A stretch of DNA of 64,000 bases, taken from Streptomyces sp. AC555_RSS877. GTDB lineage: Bacteria; Actinomycetota; Actinomycetes; Streptomycetales; Streptomycetaceae. Within the stretch, counting starts at the first letter, position 1. The number at the start of each line of letters is the position of its first letter. The stretch lies in NCBI RefSeq assembly GCF_019049245.1, contig NZ_JAGMUK010000054.1:124001-188000 (forward strand), given 5' to 3'. A program made the translations under genes and the position numbers. Shown here in pieces: positions 21,168 through 34,381 of the stretch. Below the pieces are notes generated by a model that was not told the DNA's origin, did not search any database, and saw only the letters and a program-made list of their open reading frames with translations.

Positions 21168-22259
21168 CTAGGCGAGAGCCCAGGCGACATCCCTGAGCAG
21201 GGCGTGACGCCAGCCCGCCCGGTCGTGGCCCGACGGTGACCGGGAGACCCGTACGGTCGCACCGGCCCCTTCCGCCAGGGTCTCGGTCAGTTCGCAGTGG
21301 GGCAGCATCCGCGTCTCGTGTTCTCCCACGTCGAACGCGACCCGCAGACCGGACAGGTCCGGGCGCTCCCGCAGGCGCGCGGCGATGGTGCCGCCGACCG
21401 GGCCGCCCAAGGGGTCGGCCAGGTCCGGGGCGTCGGGTGTCCACCAGAACGAGCCCGACTGGCAGGCGACGCGGGACACCAGGTCCGGGAACTCCAGAGC
21501 CGCGTACAGGGCGCTGAGCCCGCCGAGGCTCTGCCCGGCGACCACCAGCCGGTCCCGGTCCGCGGGTACGCCGGATTCCGCCACCAGCGGCAGCAGTTCG
21601 TCCCGGACCGCCTCCCACAGCTCGGGCGCGCACCCGAACTCGGTCCCCCTGTCCGTGGTCGGCAGGAAGACGAGCGTGACCGGCGGCAGCTCGCCGCCGG
21701 CGACGGCCGCGTCGAACGCGGTCATGGCCGGGTGCAGGTACAGCCAGTCGTCCCCGTCGAGCAGCAGGACCACCGGTCCGCCGCCGCCCGCCGGGTGGAC
21801 CCGCACGGTGCGCCGCCCGCCGAGCCGTGCGCTGTTCCAGCGGATCCGGGTGCGCGGGACGGGCAGCACGTCGTCGGCGCCGAGGTCGGGCCAGTGCGGC
21901 TGGGCCGGGGTGTCCGGGGTCGCGGCGATGGACCGGTCACCGCCCGCACCGGCCGGGTTGAGCGGGTCGGCGCAGGCCGCGTCGCCGACGAGGAACTGGT
22001 AGGTCACGCGCAGCCGCGGGGGCATGCGCACCTCGGCGTACCAGCAGTCCGTGTCGCCCCACCGGCGCAGCGGCACCGGCTCCGACCAGCTCTCGAAGCC
22101 GACGCTCGCCGGTTCGCAGCCGCGCCGCAGGAACAGGGTCACCCAGCCCTCGCCGTCGGGTATCGACGCGGGTGTCCTCGCGGTCGCCCAGAACGCGTCG
22201 GTGCCGGGTGCGCCGGGCAGTCCGAACGCGGCGAAGGTGTCTTCCCCCACCAACCTCAT
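21168..22259 (-). CDS. cchJ: Siderophore esterase CchJ (Fes/IroE-type alpha/beta hydrolase)
   Basis: A 363-residue cytoplasmic esterase of the enterochelin-esterase family. An N-terminal beta-sandwich (about 1-130) is followed by an alpha/beta-hydrolase domain with the nucleophile elbow GQSLGG (Ser244), an upstream VVLLLDGDDW strand and a late catalytic His region (SPSGHDRAGWRHAL). Because CchH lacks a thioesterase, this enzyme is the proposed release factor for the tetrapeptide; iron recovery by hydrolysis is an alternative for the family. A good ribosome site (AAGGAG) precedes the ATG. It is transcribed away from cchK through a shared region with iron boxes. Confidence 0.92.
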   Translation of the reverse strand: MRLVGEDTFAAFGLPGAPGTDAFWATARTPASIPDGEGWVTLFLRRGCEPASVGFESWSEPVPLRRWGDTDCWYAEVRMPPRLRVTYQFLVGDAACADPLNPAGAGGDRSIAATPDTPAQPHWPDLGADDVLPVPRTRIRWNSARLGGRRTVRVHPAGGGGPVVLLLDGDDWLYLHPAMTAFDAAVAGGELPPVTLVFLPTTDRGTEFGCAPELWEAVRDELLPLVAESGVPADRDRLVVAGQSLGGLSALYAALEFPDLVSRVACQSGSFWWTPDAPDLADPLGGPVGGTIAARLRERPDLSGLRVAFDVGEHETRMLPHCELTETLAEGAGATVRVSRSPSGHDRAGWRHALLRDVAWALA

Positions 22260-22287
22260 GAACGTCTCCTTGTGGAGCGGAAAGCGA

Positions 22288-22306
22288 GAAGGCTAAGCTC
22301 ACATTT
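22288..22306 (-). promoter_or_regulatory. Possible iron box on the cchJ side
   Basis: GAAGGCTAAGCTCACATTT matches about 11 of 19 consensus positions, with AGGCTAAGCTCAC as its best part. It lies 29 bp upstream of the cchJ start and next to a stronger box. Weak on its own. Confidence 0.4.
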
Positions 22307-22308
22307 GA

Positions 22309-22327
22309 TAAGGCGAGCCTAACCTTA
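22309..22327 (+). promoter_or_regulatory. Iron box in the cchJ-cchK divergent promoter
   Basis: TAAGGCGAGCCTAACCTTA matches about 14 of 19 positions of the DmdR/IdeR iron box, with a perfect GCCTAACCT half. It is 21 bp upstream of the cchK ATG and 50 bp from the cchJ ATG, so it could repress both directions under iron-replete conditions. Confidence 0.75.
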
Positions 22328-22347
22328 TTCCCCAGGAGGCACCGCAG

Positions 22348-22560
22348 ATGAGCACCAATCCCTTCGACGACGCCGACGGCCGTTTCCTCGTCCTCGTGAA
22401 CGACGAGGGCCAGCACTCGCTCTGGCCGTCCTTCGCCGAGGTGCCCGGAGGGTGGACGGTCGTCCTCGACGAGAACACCCGAGAGGCGTGTCTGGACTTC
22501 ATCGAGGCGAACTGGACCGACCTGCGCCCTCGGTCCCTCGCGACGTCCATGGACGCCTGA
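22348..22560 (+). CDS. cchK: MbtH-like protein CchK
   Basis: A 70-residue MbtH-family protein with all family landmarks: NPFDD at the start, a [12 protein letters not shown] strand-turn, GGW near residue 35 and the C-terminal [10 protein letters not shown]. MbtH proteins bind NRPS adenylation domains and are needed for their folding or activity, so this one is expected to serve CchH. The ATG is preceded by CAGGAGG. An iron box lies 21 bp upstream. The next gene starts 4 nt after its stop. Confidence 0.96.
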   Translation: MSTNPFDDADGRFLVLVNDEGQHSLWPSFAEVPGGWTVVLDENTREACLDFIEANWTDLRPRSLATSMDA

Positions 22561-22564
22561 CCCC

Positions 22565-24145
22565 GTGGTGCTCTGCACCAGACTGACGAACGCCCGCTTC
22601 CTCACCATGGACCCCGGCCATCCCGTCGCCCACGACCTGGGCATCTGGCAGGGCCGGATCGTCGGCCTGGACGAGGCCGTCACCTCCCTGCCCGCACGCG
22701 AGGTGATCGACCTGCAGGGAGCCACCGTGCTGCCCGGGTTCATCGACGCCCACGTGCACCTGGCCTGGACCGGGTTCAAGGAGAACACCCCCAGCATCGA
22801 GGGGTGCACGCGGATCGACGACGTGCTCGCTGTCGTGGAGGAGGCCGTCCTCCGCAAGGGCACACCCGGAGCCTGGGTGAGCATCGCCGGATACGACCAG
22901 CGGGCCCTGGGACGTCATCTGACCGCCGCCGAACTCGACACGGTCAGCCACGGACACAAACTGTTCGTGCTGCACGACTCCGGGCACGGCTGCGTCGTCA
23001 ACTCCGCCGTGCTCGACCTGCTCCCCGCCGACCTCCCGCACGACGGCGGCTTCCTCGCCGAGGGCGCCATGGGCGCCGCCCGCGCACTACGCCTGCCGTA
23101 CTCCCAGCGGGAGTTGGCCGCGGCGATCGGGCGCGCCGCGCGGACCTGCCTGGCCGAGGGCGTCACCGCCTGCGCCGAGGCGGGCATCGGCGGCACCCTC
23201 CTGGGCCACAGCCCGGTCGAGCTGGGCGCCTACCAACTCGCCCGCGAAGAAGACCTGTTACCGCTGCGCGTGCAGCTCATGGTGTCCGCCGACCGGCTGC
23301 ACCCGGTCGCCGCACACGAGGCCGACGGCATTCCGCGGTCCCTCGACCTCGGCCTGCGCACCGGGTTCGGCGACGACCGGCTCTGTGTGGGCGCGCTGAA
23401 GATCTTCACCGACGGCGGCATGATGGCCCGGACCGCCGCGCTCACCAGCCCCTACGAAGGACTCGGCCACGCAGGCCAGTTGCAGGACGACCCGGACGTG
23501 CTCGCGGACACGATCGTCGACGGCCACCTCGCCGGATGGCAGCTCGCCGTCCACGCCATCGGCGACCGCGCCGCCGACATCGCCCTGGACGCCCTGGAAC
23601 GCGCCCAGCGCCTGCGGCCGCGCCCCGGCGCCCGGCACCGCATCGAGCACGCCGGCCTGATCCGCCCCGACCAGCTCCCGCGCTTCGCACGGCTCGGTGT
23701 CAGCGCGGTCGTCCAGCCCAACTTCCTGCGCTACTTCGGCGACGACTACGCGGCGATCATGGGGGAGGAGCGGGCCCCGTGGCTCTACCGCGGCAGGGCG
23801 TTCCTGGACCAGGGCATCACGCTCGTCGGCAGTTCCGACCGCCCCGTCACGGACGGATCCCCGCTGCGAGCCATCCAGTTCATGGTCGAGCGGGCCTCCG
23901 AGTCCGGCCAGGTGATCGGCCCCGACGAGGCCCTCACCGTCGACGAGGCCCTGCGCGCCTACACGGTCGCCGGCGCCTTCGCCTGCCACTGGGACGACCG
24001 CCTCGGCAGCCTCACCCCAGGCAAGCTCGCCGACCTCGTCGTGCTCGGCGACGACCCCCGGCGCGTCGATCCGTCACGCATCGCAGACATCGAGGTCGTG
24101 GCGACATACGTCGACGGCCGCTGGACAGGAAAGGCGGCGCCGTGA
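22565..24145 (+). CDS. Amidohydrolase family 3 (YtcJ/NfdA-like) metal-dependent hydrolase
   Basis: A 526-residue cytoplasmic TIM-barrel amidohydrolase. The metal-binding HxH is in GFIDAHVHLAWTG; later conserved elements are QLAVHAIGDRAAD, ARHRIEHAGLI and the catalytic-Asp region GSSDRPVTDGSP. Family 3 includes N-substituted formamide deformylases; substrates of most members are unknown. The GTG lies 4 nt after cchK, so it is almost certainly on the iron-regulated transcript. Since coelichelin carries N-formyl groups, a role in processing the siderophore is conceivable but unproven. It contains a TTA leucine codon (23258-23260, residue 232), making it a candidate for bldA-dependent translation. 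Confidence 0.85.
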   Translation: MVLCTRLTNARFLTMDPGHPVAHDLGIWQGRIVGLDEAVTSLPAREVIDLQGATVLPGFIDAHVHLAWTGFKENTPSIEGCTRIDDVLAVVEEAVLRKGTPGAWVSIAGYDQRALGRHLTAAELDTVSHGHKLFVLHDSGHGCVVNSAVLDLLPADLPHDGGFLAEGAMGAARALRLPYSQRELAAAIGRAARTCLAEGVTACAEAGIGGTLLGHSPVELGAYQLAREEDLLPLRVQLMVSADRLHPVAAHEADGIPRSLDLGLRTGFGDDRLCVGALKIFTDGGMMARTAALTSPYEGLGHAGQLQDDPDVLADTIVDGHLAGWQLAVHAIGDRAADIALDALERAQRLRPRPGARHRIEHAGLIRPDQLPRFARLGVSAVVQPNFLRYFGDDYAAIMGEERAPWLYRGRAFLDQGITLVGSSDRPVTDGSPLRAIQFMVERASESGQVIGPDEALTVDEALRAYTVAGAFACHWDDRLGSLTPGKLADLVVLGDDPRRVDPSRIADIEVVATYVDGRWTGKAAP

Positions 24146-24372
24146 GCCGGAAGACGACGGCTGTGGAGAGCTACGCGCACCTCTGGGACGACGGCGGGTC
24201 CCGGTACCGCTGGGTCATCTGGCACACCGCCGGCGAGAGCCTGGTCTTCGACCGGGAGACCAACTGCCCGGCCGACACGGGCGACGAGTCGCTCCTGCCC
24301 GAGGTGCTGCGCAGGATGCGCCAGGCCGGCGTACCCGAGACCGACGACTATCCGGGCCGCCCCTGCGGGTGA
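24142..24372 (+). CDS. Small unknown protein (76 aa), coupled to the amidohydrolase
   Basis: The GTG start overlaps the amidohydrolase stop (GTGA), and the frame runs 76 codons to TGA at 24370-24372. The product begins VSRKTTAVESYAHLWDDG and is acidic, with a likely amphipathic helix LLPEVLRRMRQAGVP near the C-terminus, one mid-protein Cys and one at the next-to-last residue. I recognise no family. The coupling and codon use resemble a real gene. A role tied to the amidohydrolase is inferred from position only. Confidence 0.7.
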   Translation: MSRKTTAVESYAHLWDDGGSRYRWVIWHTAGESLVFDRETNCPADTGDESLLPEVLRRMRQAGVPETDDYPGRPCG

Positions 24373-24491
24373 GCGGGACGCCGGGCGCGCGCCGCCACGC
24401 ACCGGGCCGACCACGCCGACGGGGCGGTCGATAGCCTGCCGGGGGAGCATCGGTCTCCGGTCGATGCGCACACAGCGAGGTGAGAGGCCGT

Positions 24492-26318
24492 ATGTTCACC
24501 ACCCGTCCCACTCTCCAGGGCGCCTTCGGCATGGTGTCCTCGACCCACTGGCTGGCCTCGCAGTCGGCGATGGCGGTGCTGGAGGACGGGGGGAACGCGT
24601 ATGACGCCGCCGTCGCGGGGGCGTTCGTGCTGCACGTCGTCGAGCCGCATCTGAACGGGCCCGCCGGCGAGGTGCCGATTCTGCTCGCCCCGGCGGGCGG
24701 CGAGGTGCGCGTGCTGTGCGGGCAGGGCGTCGCGCCGGGCGGGGCGTCCGTCGCGCACTACCAGGGGCTCGGGCTGGACCTCGTCCCCGGTACCGGGCCG
24801 CTCGCCGCAGCCGTCCCCGGTGCCTTCGACGCCTGGATGCTCCTGCTGCGGGACCACGGCACCAAGTCCCTCGCGGACGTGCTGAAGTACGCCATCGGGT
24901 ACGCCGAACACGGGCACGCGCCCGTGGAGAACGTCGGGGCGACCGTCGATTCCGTCCGGGAGTTGTTCGAGACGGCATGGACGTCGTCCGCGGAGGTCTA
25001 CCTGCCGGGCGGGAAGGCCCCGCGGCCGGGTGAGCTGTTCCGCAATCCCGCCCTTGCCGCCACGTGGAAGCGGCTGCTCGAAGAGGTCGACGGCGCCGGG
25101 GACCGGGACGCGCGGATCGAGGCCGCGCGGGAGGTGTGGCGGAGCGGATTCGTCGCCGAGGCACTGGTGCGGCAGGCGCAGCGGCCCACCATGGACACCA
25201 GCGGCGAGCGGCACACCGGCACGCTCACGGCCGCCGATCTCGCCGGCTGGTCCGCCACCTACGAGACGCCGGCGACGTACGACTGGAACGGCTGGACCGT
25301 GTGCAAGGCCGGCCCCTGGAGCCAGGGACCGGTCCTCCTGCAGCAGCTCGCACTGCTGCCGCCCGAGCTGCCCCGGTACGGGTCCGCCGACTACGTCCAC
25401 CTGCTGATCGAGGGCTGCAAGCTCGCCATGGCCGACCGGGAGGCCTGGTACGGCGACGCGGCCGGGGTGCCACTCGCCGCGCTCCTGTCCGACGAGTACA
25501 ACGCGGGGCGGCGACAGCTCGTCGGTGACAAGGCGTCCCGCGAGCTGCGGCCCGGCAGTCCGGGCGGGCGCACTCCGCGGCTGTGCGCTCACGCGCGCGT
25601 GGTGACCGGCGAGATGGCCGGGTCCCTCGCGCTCGGCGTCGGTGAGCCCACCGTCGCCAAACACCCCACGTCCCCGGTGCCCGGTGAGCCCGAGGTCGGT
25701 GCCGACGGGCTCACCCGGGGCGACACCTGCCACCTCGACGTCGTCGACCGCTGGGGCAACATGGTCGCCGCCACGCCCAGCGGTGGCTGGCTGCAGTCCA
25801 ACCCCGTCGTGCCCGAGCTGGGCTTCCCGCTCGGCACCCGGCTCCAGATGGCCTGGCTGGAGGAGGGGCTGCCCAACTCCCTCACCCCGGGCCGCCGCCC
25901 CCGCACCACGCTCACACCCTCGATCGCACTGCGTGACGGGGTGCCGGTCATGGCGTTCGGGACGCCCGGCGGGGACCAGCAGGACCAGTGGCAGCTGCAC
26001 TTCTTCCTCGCGGTCGCGCAGCGGGCCCGGGTCCGGGGCGGACTCGACCTCCAGGGCGCGATCGACGCCCCGAACTGGCACAACGACAGCTTCCCCGGCT
26101 CGTTCTACCCGCGCGGCATGCGCCCGGGCAGCGTCACCGTGGAGTCCCGCACGCCCGAGGACGTGGTGGCGGAGCTGCGGCGCCGCGGGCACGACGTGAC
26201 CGTCGGCGAGCCCTGGTCGGAGGGCCGGCTGTGCGCGGTCGCACGGGACCCGGAGACCGGGATCCTGTCGGCGGCGGCGAATCCACGGGGCATGCAGGGA
26301 TACGCGGTGGGCCGCTGA
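24492..26318 (+). CDS. Gamma-glutamyltransferase family Ntn-hydrolase
   Basis: A 608-residue member of the gamma-glutamyltransferase (GGT) family, which self-cleaves to form a heterodimer and hydrolyses or transfers gamma-glutamyl groups. The predicted new N-terminal Thr of the small subunit is Thr412 in RGDTCHLDVVDRWGNMVAA; the family TTH motif reads TCH. Other landmarks are STHWLASQSAM near the start and FGTPGGDQQDQWQ late. No signal peptide is visible, so it is probably cytoplasmic and may belong to the non-GGT acylase-like branch. The ATG follows GAGGTGAG; an in-frame GTG 12 nt upstream is possible. Confidence 0.85.
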   Translation: MFTTRPTLQGAFGMVSSTHWLASQSAMAVLEDGGNAYDAAVAGAFVLHVVEPHLNGPAGEVPILLAPAGGEVRVLCGQGVAPGGASVAHYQGLGLDLVPGTGPLAAAVPGAFDAWMLLLRDHGTKSLADVLKYAIGYAEHGHAPVENVGATVDSVRELFETAWTSSAEVYLPGGKAPRPGELFRNPALAATWKRLLEEVDGAGDRDARIEAAREVWRSGFVAEALVRQAQRPTMDTSGERHTGTLTAADLAGWSATYETPATYDWNGWTVCKAGPWSQGPVLLQQLALLPPELPRYGSADYVHLLIEGCKLAMADREAWYGDAAGVPLAALLSDEYNAGRRQLVGDKASRELRPGSPGGRTPRLCAHARVVTGEMAGSLALGVGEPTVAKHPTSPVPGEPEVGADGLTRGDTCHLDVVDRWGNMVAATPSGGWLQSNPVVPELGFPLGTRLQMAWLEEGLPNSLTPGRRPRTTLTPSIALRDGVPVMAFGTPGGDQQDQWQLHFFLAVAQRARVRGGLDLQGAIDAPNWHNDSFPGSFYPRGMRPGSVTVESRTPEDVVAELRRRGHDVTVGEPWSEGRLCAVARDPETGILSAAANPRGMQGYAVGR

Positions 26319-26332
26319 ACCCGGCCCCGCGT

Positions 26333-26396
26333 CCGCCGAACCGGTCGTCGCGGGCCGCCGAACCGGTCGGCCGGGCCGCCGGGCCGGTCACGGGCG
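26333..26396 (+). repeat. Three imperfect ~22-bp tandem repeats after the GGT gene
   Basis: Units begin at 26333, 26355 and 26376 with CCGCCGAACCGGTCG, CCGCCGAACCGGTCG and CCGCCGGGCCGGTCA. Each contains the self-complementary CCGG core, so the array could fold into hairpins and act in 3'-end formation. It occupies the gap before the next gene. Confidence 0.6.
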
Positions 26397-26491
26397 CCCC
26401 GGCGCCCGGCACATCCCGGTGTTCACGGTGATTCCACCCGCCATGCACCGGCCGGGTGGGGATTGTCAGTGACGCGTGCTCTCATGGAGGC

Positions 26492-27334
26492 ATGATCGAA
26501 GAGACGGAAACCATCGACGAGTTTCTCACCCGGCACGCGGCGGACGTGGAGGAAGCGGTGCGGAAGGCGGCCGCGGCCGAGATCATGCCGCGCTTCCGCC
26601 GGCTCGCCGCGCACGAGGTCGACCAGAAGGCCGGTCCGCACGACCTGGTGACGGACGCCGACCGCAAGGCGGAGCAGTACCTCACCGAGACGCTCGGTGC
26701 CCTGCTGCCCGGCTCGGTCGTGGTCGGCGAGGAAGCGGTGCACGCCAACCCGGCGTCCTACGAGGCGATCCAGGGCGACACCCCGGTCTGGATCGTCGAC
26801 CCGGTCGACGGGACACGGCAGTTCGTGCACGGCGACCCCGGGTTCTGCACCCTGGTGGCGCTCGCGCAGGGCGGAGTGCTGCGCGCCTCGTGGACGTATG
26901 CGCCGACCCGCGACCAGCTGGCCACGGCCGTGCGCGGACAGGGCGCGTTCCTCGACGGCGAGCGGCTGCACCCCGGCGCCCCACAAGCAGGCCGTGACCT
27001 GCGCATAGCCACCTCCCACCCGGACTACACGACCGACGAGGAGAAGCGCGCGCTGCTCGGGCTGTGGACCGAGGGCGTGGCACCGCGCGCGTGCGGCTCG
27101 GCCGGTCTGACGTATCTGGCCGTCGCCCGCGGGGAGTTGGACGCCACGGCCTTCTCGTGGGAGGCGGCCTGGGACCACGCCGCCGGCCTGCTCCTGGTCG
27201 AGGAGGCGGGCGGCGCGCACCTGACCCTCACGGGGGAGCCGTTCCGCATCACGGGCCACAACACGCTCCCCTTCACCGCCGCCCGGGACGCGGCCACGGC
27301 CCGCCGGGTGGTGGAGCTGCTCACGGCGGGGTAG
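26492..27334 (+). CDS. Inositol monophosphatase family protein
   Basis: A 280-residue Mg2+-dependent phosphatase of the IMPase/SuhB/HisN/CysQ superfamily. Metal-binding motifs are complete: DLVTDADRKAE, GEEAVH, WIVDPVDGTRQFVHG and the C-terminal SWEAAWDHAAGLLLVEEAGG. The substrate cannot be told from sequence; inositol-1-phosphate, histidinol phosphate or PAP are the family options. The ATG at 26492 follows GGAGG by only 1 nt, too close for an ideal site, so a leaderless transcript or the GTG at 26456 are alternatives. It appears to be monocistronic. Confidence 0.88.
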   Translation: MIEETETIDEFLTRHAADVEEAVRKAAAAEIMPRFRRLAAHEVDQKAGPHDLVTDADRKAEQYLTETLGALLPGSVVVGEEAVHANPASYEAIQGDTPVWIVDPVDGTRQFVHGDPGFCTLVALAQGGVLRASWTYAPTRDQLATAVRGQGAFLDGERLHPGAPQAGRDLRIATSHPDYTTDEEKRALLGLWTEGVAPRACGSAGLTYLAVARGELDATAFSWEAAWDHAAGLLLVEEAGGAHLTLTGEPFRITGHNTLPFTAARDAATARRVVELLTAG

Positions 27335-27441
27335 CACCCGAGGACGCTGGTCGGCCCGTGCGGTGCCCCGCGGCCCGGTGCTGTCGGCCCTGCGTCATAT
27401 CCTGATCCGTACAGGCCATCGGCTGACGAAGGGGTCCGAAG

Positions 27442-28860
27442 GTGCCGTCGATGCTCGATGTGGTCGTGGTGGGTGCGGGACCGAACGGACTGACCGCCGC
27501 CGTTGAGTTGGCCCGCCGGGGCTTTTCCGTGGCCCTCTTCGAGGCCCGGGACACCGTCGGCGGGGGAGCGCGCACCGAGGAGCTCACCCTCCCCGGCTTC
27601 CGGCACGACCCGTGCTCCGCGGCCCACCCCCTCGGCATCAACTCACCCGCGTTCCGCGCACTGCCCCTGGAGCGCTACGGCCTGGAGTGGCTGCACGCCG
27701 ACCTGCCGATGGCGAACCCGTTCCCCGACGGCACCGCGGCCGTGCTGGCGCGGTCGGTCGGTGAGACGGCCGCCTCGTTCGGGCCGCGGGACGCGGGAAC
27801 GTACCGACGGCTGGTCGAGCCCTTCCTGCCCAAGTGGGACACCCTGGCCCGCGACTTCATGTCGCTGCCGCTCACCGCGCTGCCCCGGGACCCGCTCACC
27901 CTCGCCCGCTTCGGCCTGGTCGGACTGCCTCCGTCGACCTGGCTGATGCGTCGCTTCCGCGACGAGCGGGCCAAGACCCTGTTCGCCGGCCTCGTCGCGC
28001 ATGTGATGGCCCCGCTCGGCGGCTTCGCCACCGGCGCCGTCGGCCTGGTCTTCGCCCTCGCCGCGCACGCCCGCGGCTGGCCCGTGGCCCGCGGTGGCTC
28101 GCAGGCCATCTCCGACGCCCTTGCCGCCTATCTGAGGGACCTCGGCGGCACCATCCACACCGACTTCGAGGTCAAGCGCCTCGACGACCTGCCGCCCGCG
28201 CGGGCGTACGTCTTCGACACCTCGCCCACCGCGCTGGCCCGCATCGCCGGCTTCGGCCGCTTCTACGAGGGCTACCGATACGGCCCCGGAGTCTTCAAGA
28301 TCGACTACGCCCTGGACGGCCCCGTGCCGTGGACCGCGCCGCAGGCGCGCCGGGCCACCACCGTGCAGATCGGCGCGGACAGCGCGGAGATCGGCGCCGC
28401 CCTGCGCGCGGCGTCGCGGGAGGGCCGCGCACCCGACCGGCCGTTCATGATCACCGTGCAGCCCACTCTCGTCGACCCCGGCCGGGCCCCCGCCGGCAAG
28501 CACGTCTTCTGGGCGTACGGCCATGTCCCCAGCGGCTGGACCGGGGACCTCACCGACGCCATGGAACGCCAACTGGAGCGGTTCGCCCCCGGGTTCCGCG
28601 ACCGCGTCCTCGCCCGCGCGACCGCCGGACCGGCCGAACTCATGGCCCGCAACGCCAACTACATCGGCGGTGACATCGCCTCCGGCGCGGTCACCGGACT
28701 CCAGATCCTGCTGCGGCCCAAGCTGTCCCTGTTCCCGTACGGCACCCCGCACCCGGCCGTCTTCATCTGCTCCTCGGCCACCCCGCCGGGCCCGGGTGTG
28801 CACGGCATGTCGGGGCACAACGCGGCCAAGGCCGTGTGGAGGAGGCTGCGCCGGACATGA
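27442..28860 (+). CDS. FAD-dependent oxidoreductase, phytoene desaturase/PYROXD2-like
   Basis: A 472-residue flavoprotein. The N-terminus has the FAD-binding Rossmann motif [14 protein letters not shown] and the downstream GGGARTEE segment typical of CrtI-like amine oxidase-fold enzymes. The C-terminal region ([20 protein letters not shown]) closes the FAD site as in CrtI and the PYROXD2 group. No carotenoid genes are nearby, so a carotenoid substrate is unlikely; most such stand-alone Streptomyces proteins lack an assigned reaction. GTG 27442 was chosen after GAAGGGG; ATG 27451 is an alternative. Its stop overlaps the next start (ATGA). Confidence 0.85.
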   Translation: MPSMLDVVVVGAGPNGLTAAVELARRGFSVALFEARDTVGGGARTEELTLPGFRHDPCSAAHPLGINSPAFRALPLERYGLEWLHADLPMANPFPDGTAAVLARSVGETAASFGPRDAGTYRRLVEPFLPKWDTLARDFMSLPLTALPRDPLTLARFGLVGLPPSTWLMRRFRDERAKTLFAGLVAHVMAPLGGFATGAVGLVFALAAHARGWPVARGGSQAISDALAAYLRDLGGTIHTDFEVKRLDDLPPARAYVFDTSPTALARIAGFGRFYEGYRYGPGVFKIDYALDGPVPWTAPQARRATTVQIGADSAEIGAALRAASREGRAPDRPFMITVQPTLVDPGRAPAGKHVFWAYGHVPSGWTGDLTDAMERQLERFAPGFRDRVLARATAGPAELMARNANYIGGDIASGAVTGLQILLRPKLSLFPYGTPHPAVFICSSATPPGPGVHGMSGHNAAKAVWRRLRRT

Positions 28861-29366
28861 CCACGATCACGCTCGTCCAGGGCGACATCACCCGGCAGAG
28901 CGCCGACGCGATCGTCAACGCGGCGAACTCCTCCCTGCTCGGCGGCTCGGGCGTCGACGGTGCCATCCACCGCCGCGGCGGCCCCGCGATCCTCGAGGAC
29001 TGCCGCAGACTCCGGGCCTCGCACTACGGCAAGGGCCTGCCGACCGGCCGGGCGGTCGCCACGACCGCCGGTGAACTGGACGCGCGGTGGGTGATCCACA
29101 CGGTGGGCCCGCGCTACTCCCCCGAGGAGGACCGCTCGGAGCTGCTGGCCTCCTGCTACCGGGAGTCGCTGAGGACCGCCGACGAGCTGGGCGCCCGTAC
29201 GCTCGCGTTCCCGGCCGTCTCCGCGGGCGTCTACGGCTGGCCGATGGACGACGCCGCCCGGATCGCGGTGGAGACGGTACGCGCGACGGCCACAGCGGTC
29301 GAGGAGGTCAGGTTCGTCCTCTTCGACGAGCGGGCGTACCAGGCGTTCGCCCGGCACGTGCGATGA
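28857..29366 (+). CDS. Macrodomain protein, O-acetyl-ADP-ribose deacetylase (YmdB-like)
   Basis: A 169-residue single macrodomain. Landmarks are [19 protein letters not shown], the substrate loop [12 protein letters not shown] and the second loop [12 protein letters not shown]. In the YmdB/MacroD branch these bind ADP-ribose and support hydrolysis of O-acetyl-ADP-ribose or of mono-ADP-ribose from acidic residues; the key Asn and Asp residues are present. It overlaps the flavoenzyme stop as ATGA. The sirtuin that makes O-acetyl-ADP-ribose is encoded 8 kb away at 37341-38066. Confidence 0.93.
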   Translation: MTTITLVQGDITRQSADAIVNAANSSLLGGSGVDGAIHRRGGPAILEDCRRLRASHYGKGLPTGRAVATTAGELDARWVIHTVGPRYSPEEDRSELLASCYRESLRTADELGARTLAFPAVSAGVYGWPMDDAARIAVETVRATATAVEEVRFVLFDERAYQAFARHVR

Positions 29367-29428
29367 GCGGCTGATCGGCGACTGCCCACCGGCCCGCTTT
29401 CGCCCCGCCGCCGTCGACGGCGCCGAGG

Positions 29429-29938
29429 TCAGGACTCCGGCGCCGGACGCGTGGCGCGGGTGCGCGGCCGTGATGCGGCCAGCCCGGACTCCACGGAGGT
29501 GAGCAGCGCGAGGGCCGCGTCGAGGTGGGTGGCGTCGTGGCCGGCGGCCGTGGAGACGGCCGTGGCCCATTCGCGGCGGACCAGGGCGTAGTTGGTGCGG
29601 CCGTGGTCGGTGGTGTGGACGGTGACGCCGCGTCCGTCGCCCGGGTCGGCACGTCGCTCGATGAGCCCCTTCTGTTCGAGGCCGCGCAGGACGGTGGAGA
29701 GGTTGGTGCGCTGCAGCCCGGTCGCGGTGGCGATCCGGCTCGGCGGGGCCGCGTGGTCGTGCTGCAGGTGGCGCATCACCATGCCCTCCGACGGTGACAG
29801 GGGAACGGCCCGCTCGTCGGCGTATCCGCGGAACTGCACCTCCCGGCTGATGATCAGCACCAGGTCGGCCAGTTCGGCCCACCGCTGCTCGTCGTCCGGT
29901 TCGGCCGCCGGTCCCGTCTCCTGCACGTGATCCTCCAC
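29429..29938 (-). CDS. MarR family transcriptional regulator
   Basis: A 169-residue winged-helix regulator. The recognition region is PPSRIATATGLQRTNLSTVLRGLEQKGLIER and the wing follows as RRADPGDGRGVTVHTTDHG, a standard MarR arrangement. GTG 29938 follows TGGAG on the minus strand. A 26-bp palindrome lies 25 bp upstream (29964-29989), a likely autoregulatory operator. MarR genes often sit opposite an exporter they control; here the opposite side holds no intact gene for 400 bp. The ligand is unknown. Confidence 0.9.
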   Translation of the reverse strand: MEDHVQETGPAAEPDDEQRWAELADLVLIISREVQFRGYADERAVPLSPSEGMVMRHLQHDHAAPPSRIATATGLQRTNLSTVLRGLEQKGLIERRADPGDGRGVTVHTTDHGRTNYALVRREWATAVSTAAGHDATHLDAALALLTSVESGLAASRPRTRATRPAPES

Positions 29939-29963
29939 GGCTCCAGGGTACGGGTCACTCGCC

Positions 29964-29989
29964 CAGTGGTTATGAGGGCATACTCACTG
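29964..29989. promoter_or_regulatory. 26-bp palindrome, probable MarR operator
   Basis: Arms CAGTGGTTATG and CATACTCACTG are complementary at 9 of 11 positions around AGGG. Position just upstream of the marR start and symmetry fit a MarR dimer site; the arms also contain TATG/CATA elements that could overlap a -10 hexamer. Confidence 0.7.
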
Positions 29990-34295
<4,306 letters not shown>

Positions 34296-34307
34296 CGTCG
34301 GACGGGT

Positions 34308-34340
34308 GAGGCCCCGGGGTCGCCCGGACCCCGGGGCCTC
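34308..34340. terminator. Bidirectional terminator between beta-galactosidase and arsR
   Basis: Perfect 14-bp arms GAGGCCCCGGGGTC (34308-34321) and GACCCCGGGGCCTC (34327-34340) with loop GCCCG, placed between convergent genes. Confidence 0.88.
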
Positions 34341-34381
34341 CCCGCATTGTCCAACTCACTCACAACCGGCGGCCCGGAGAA

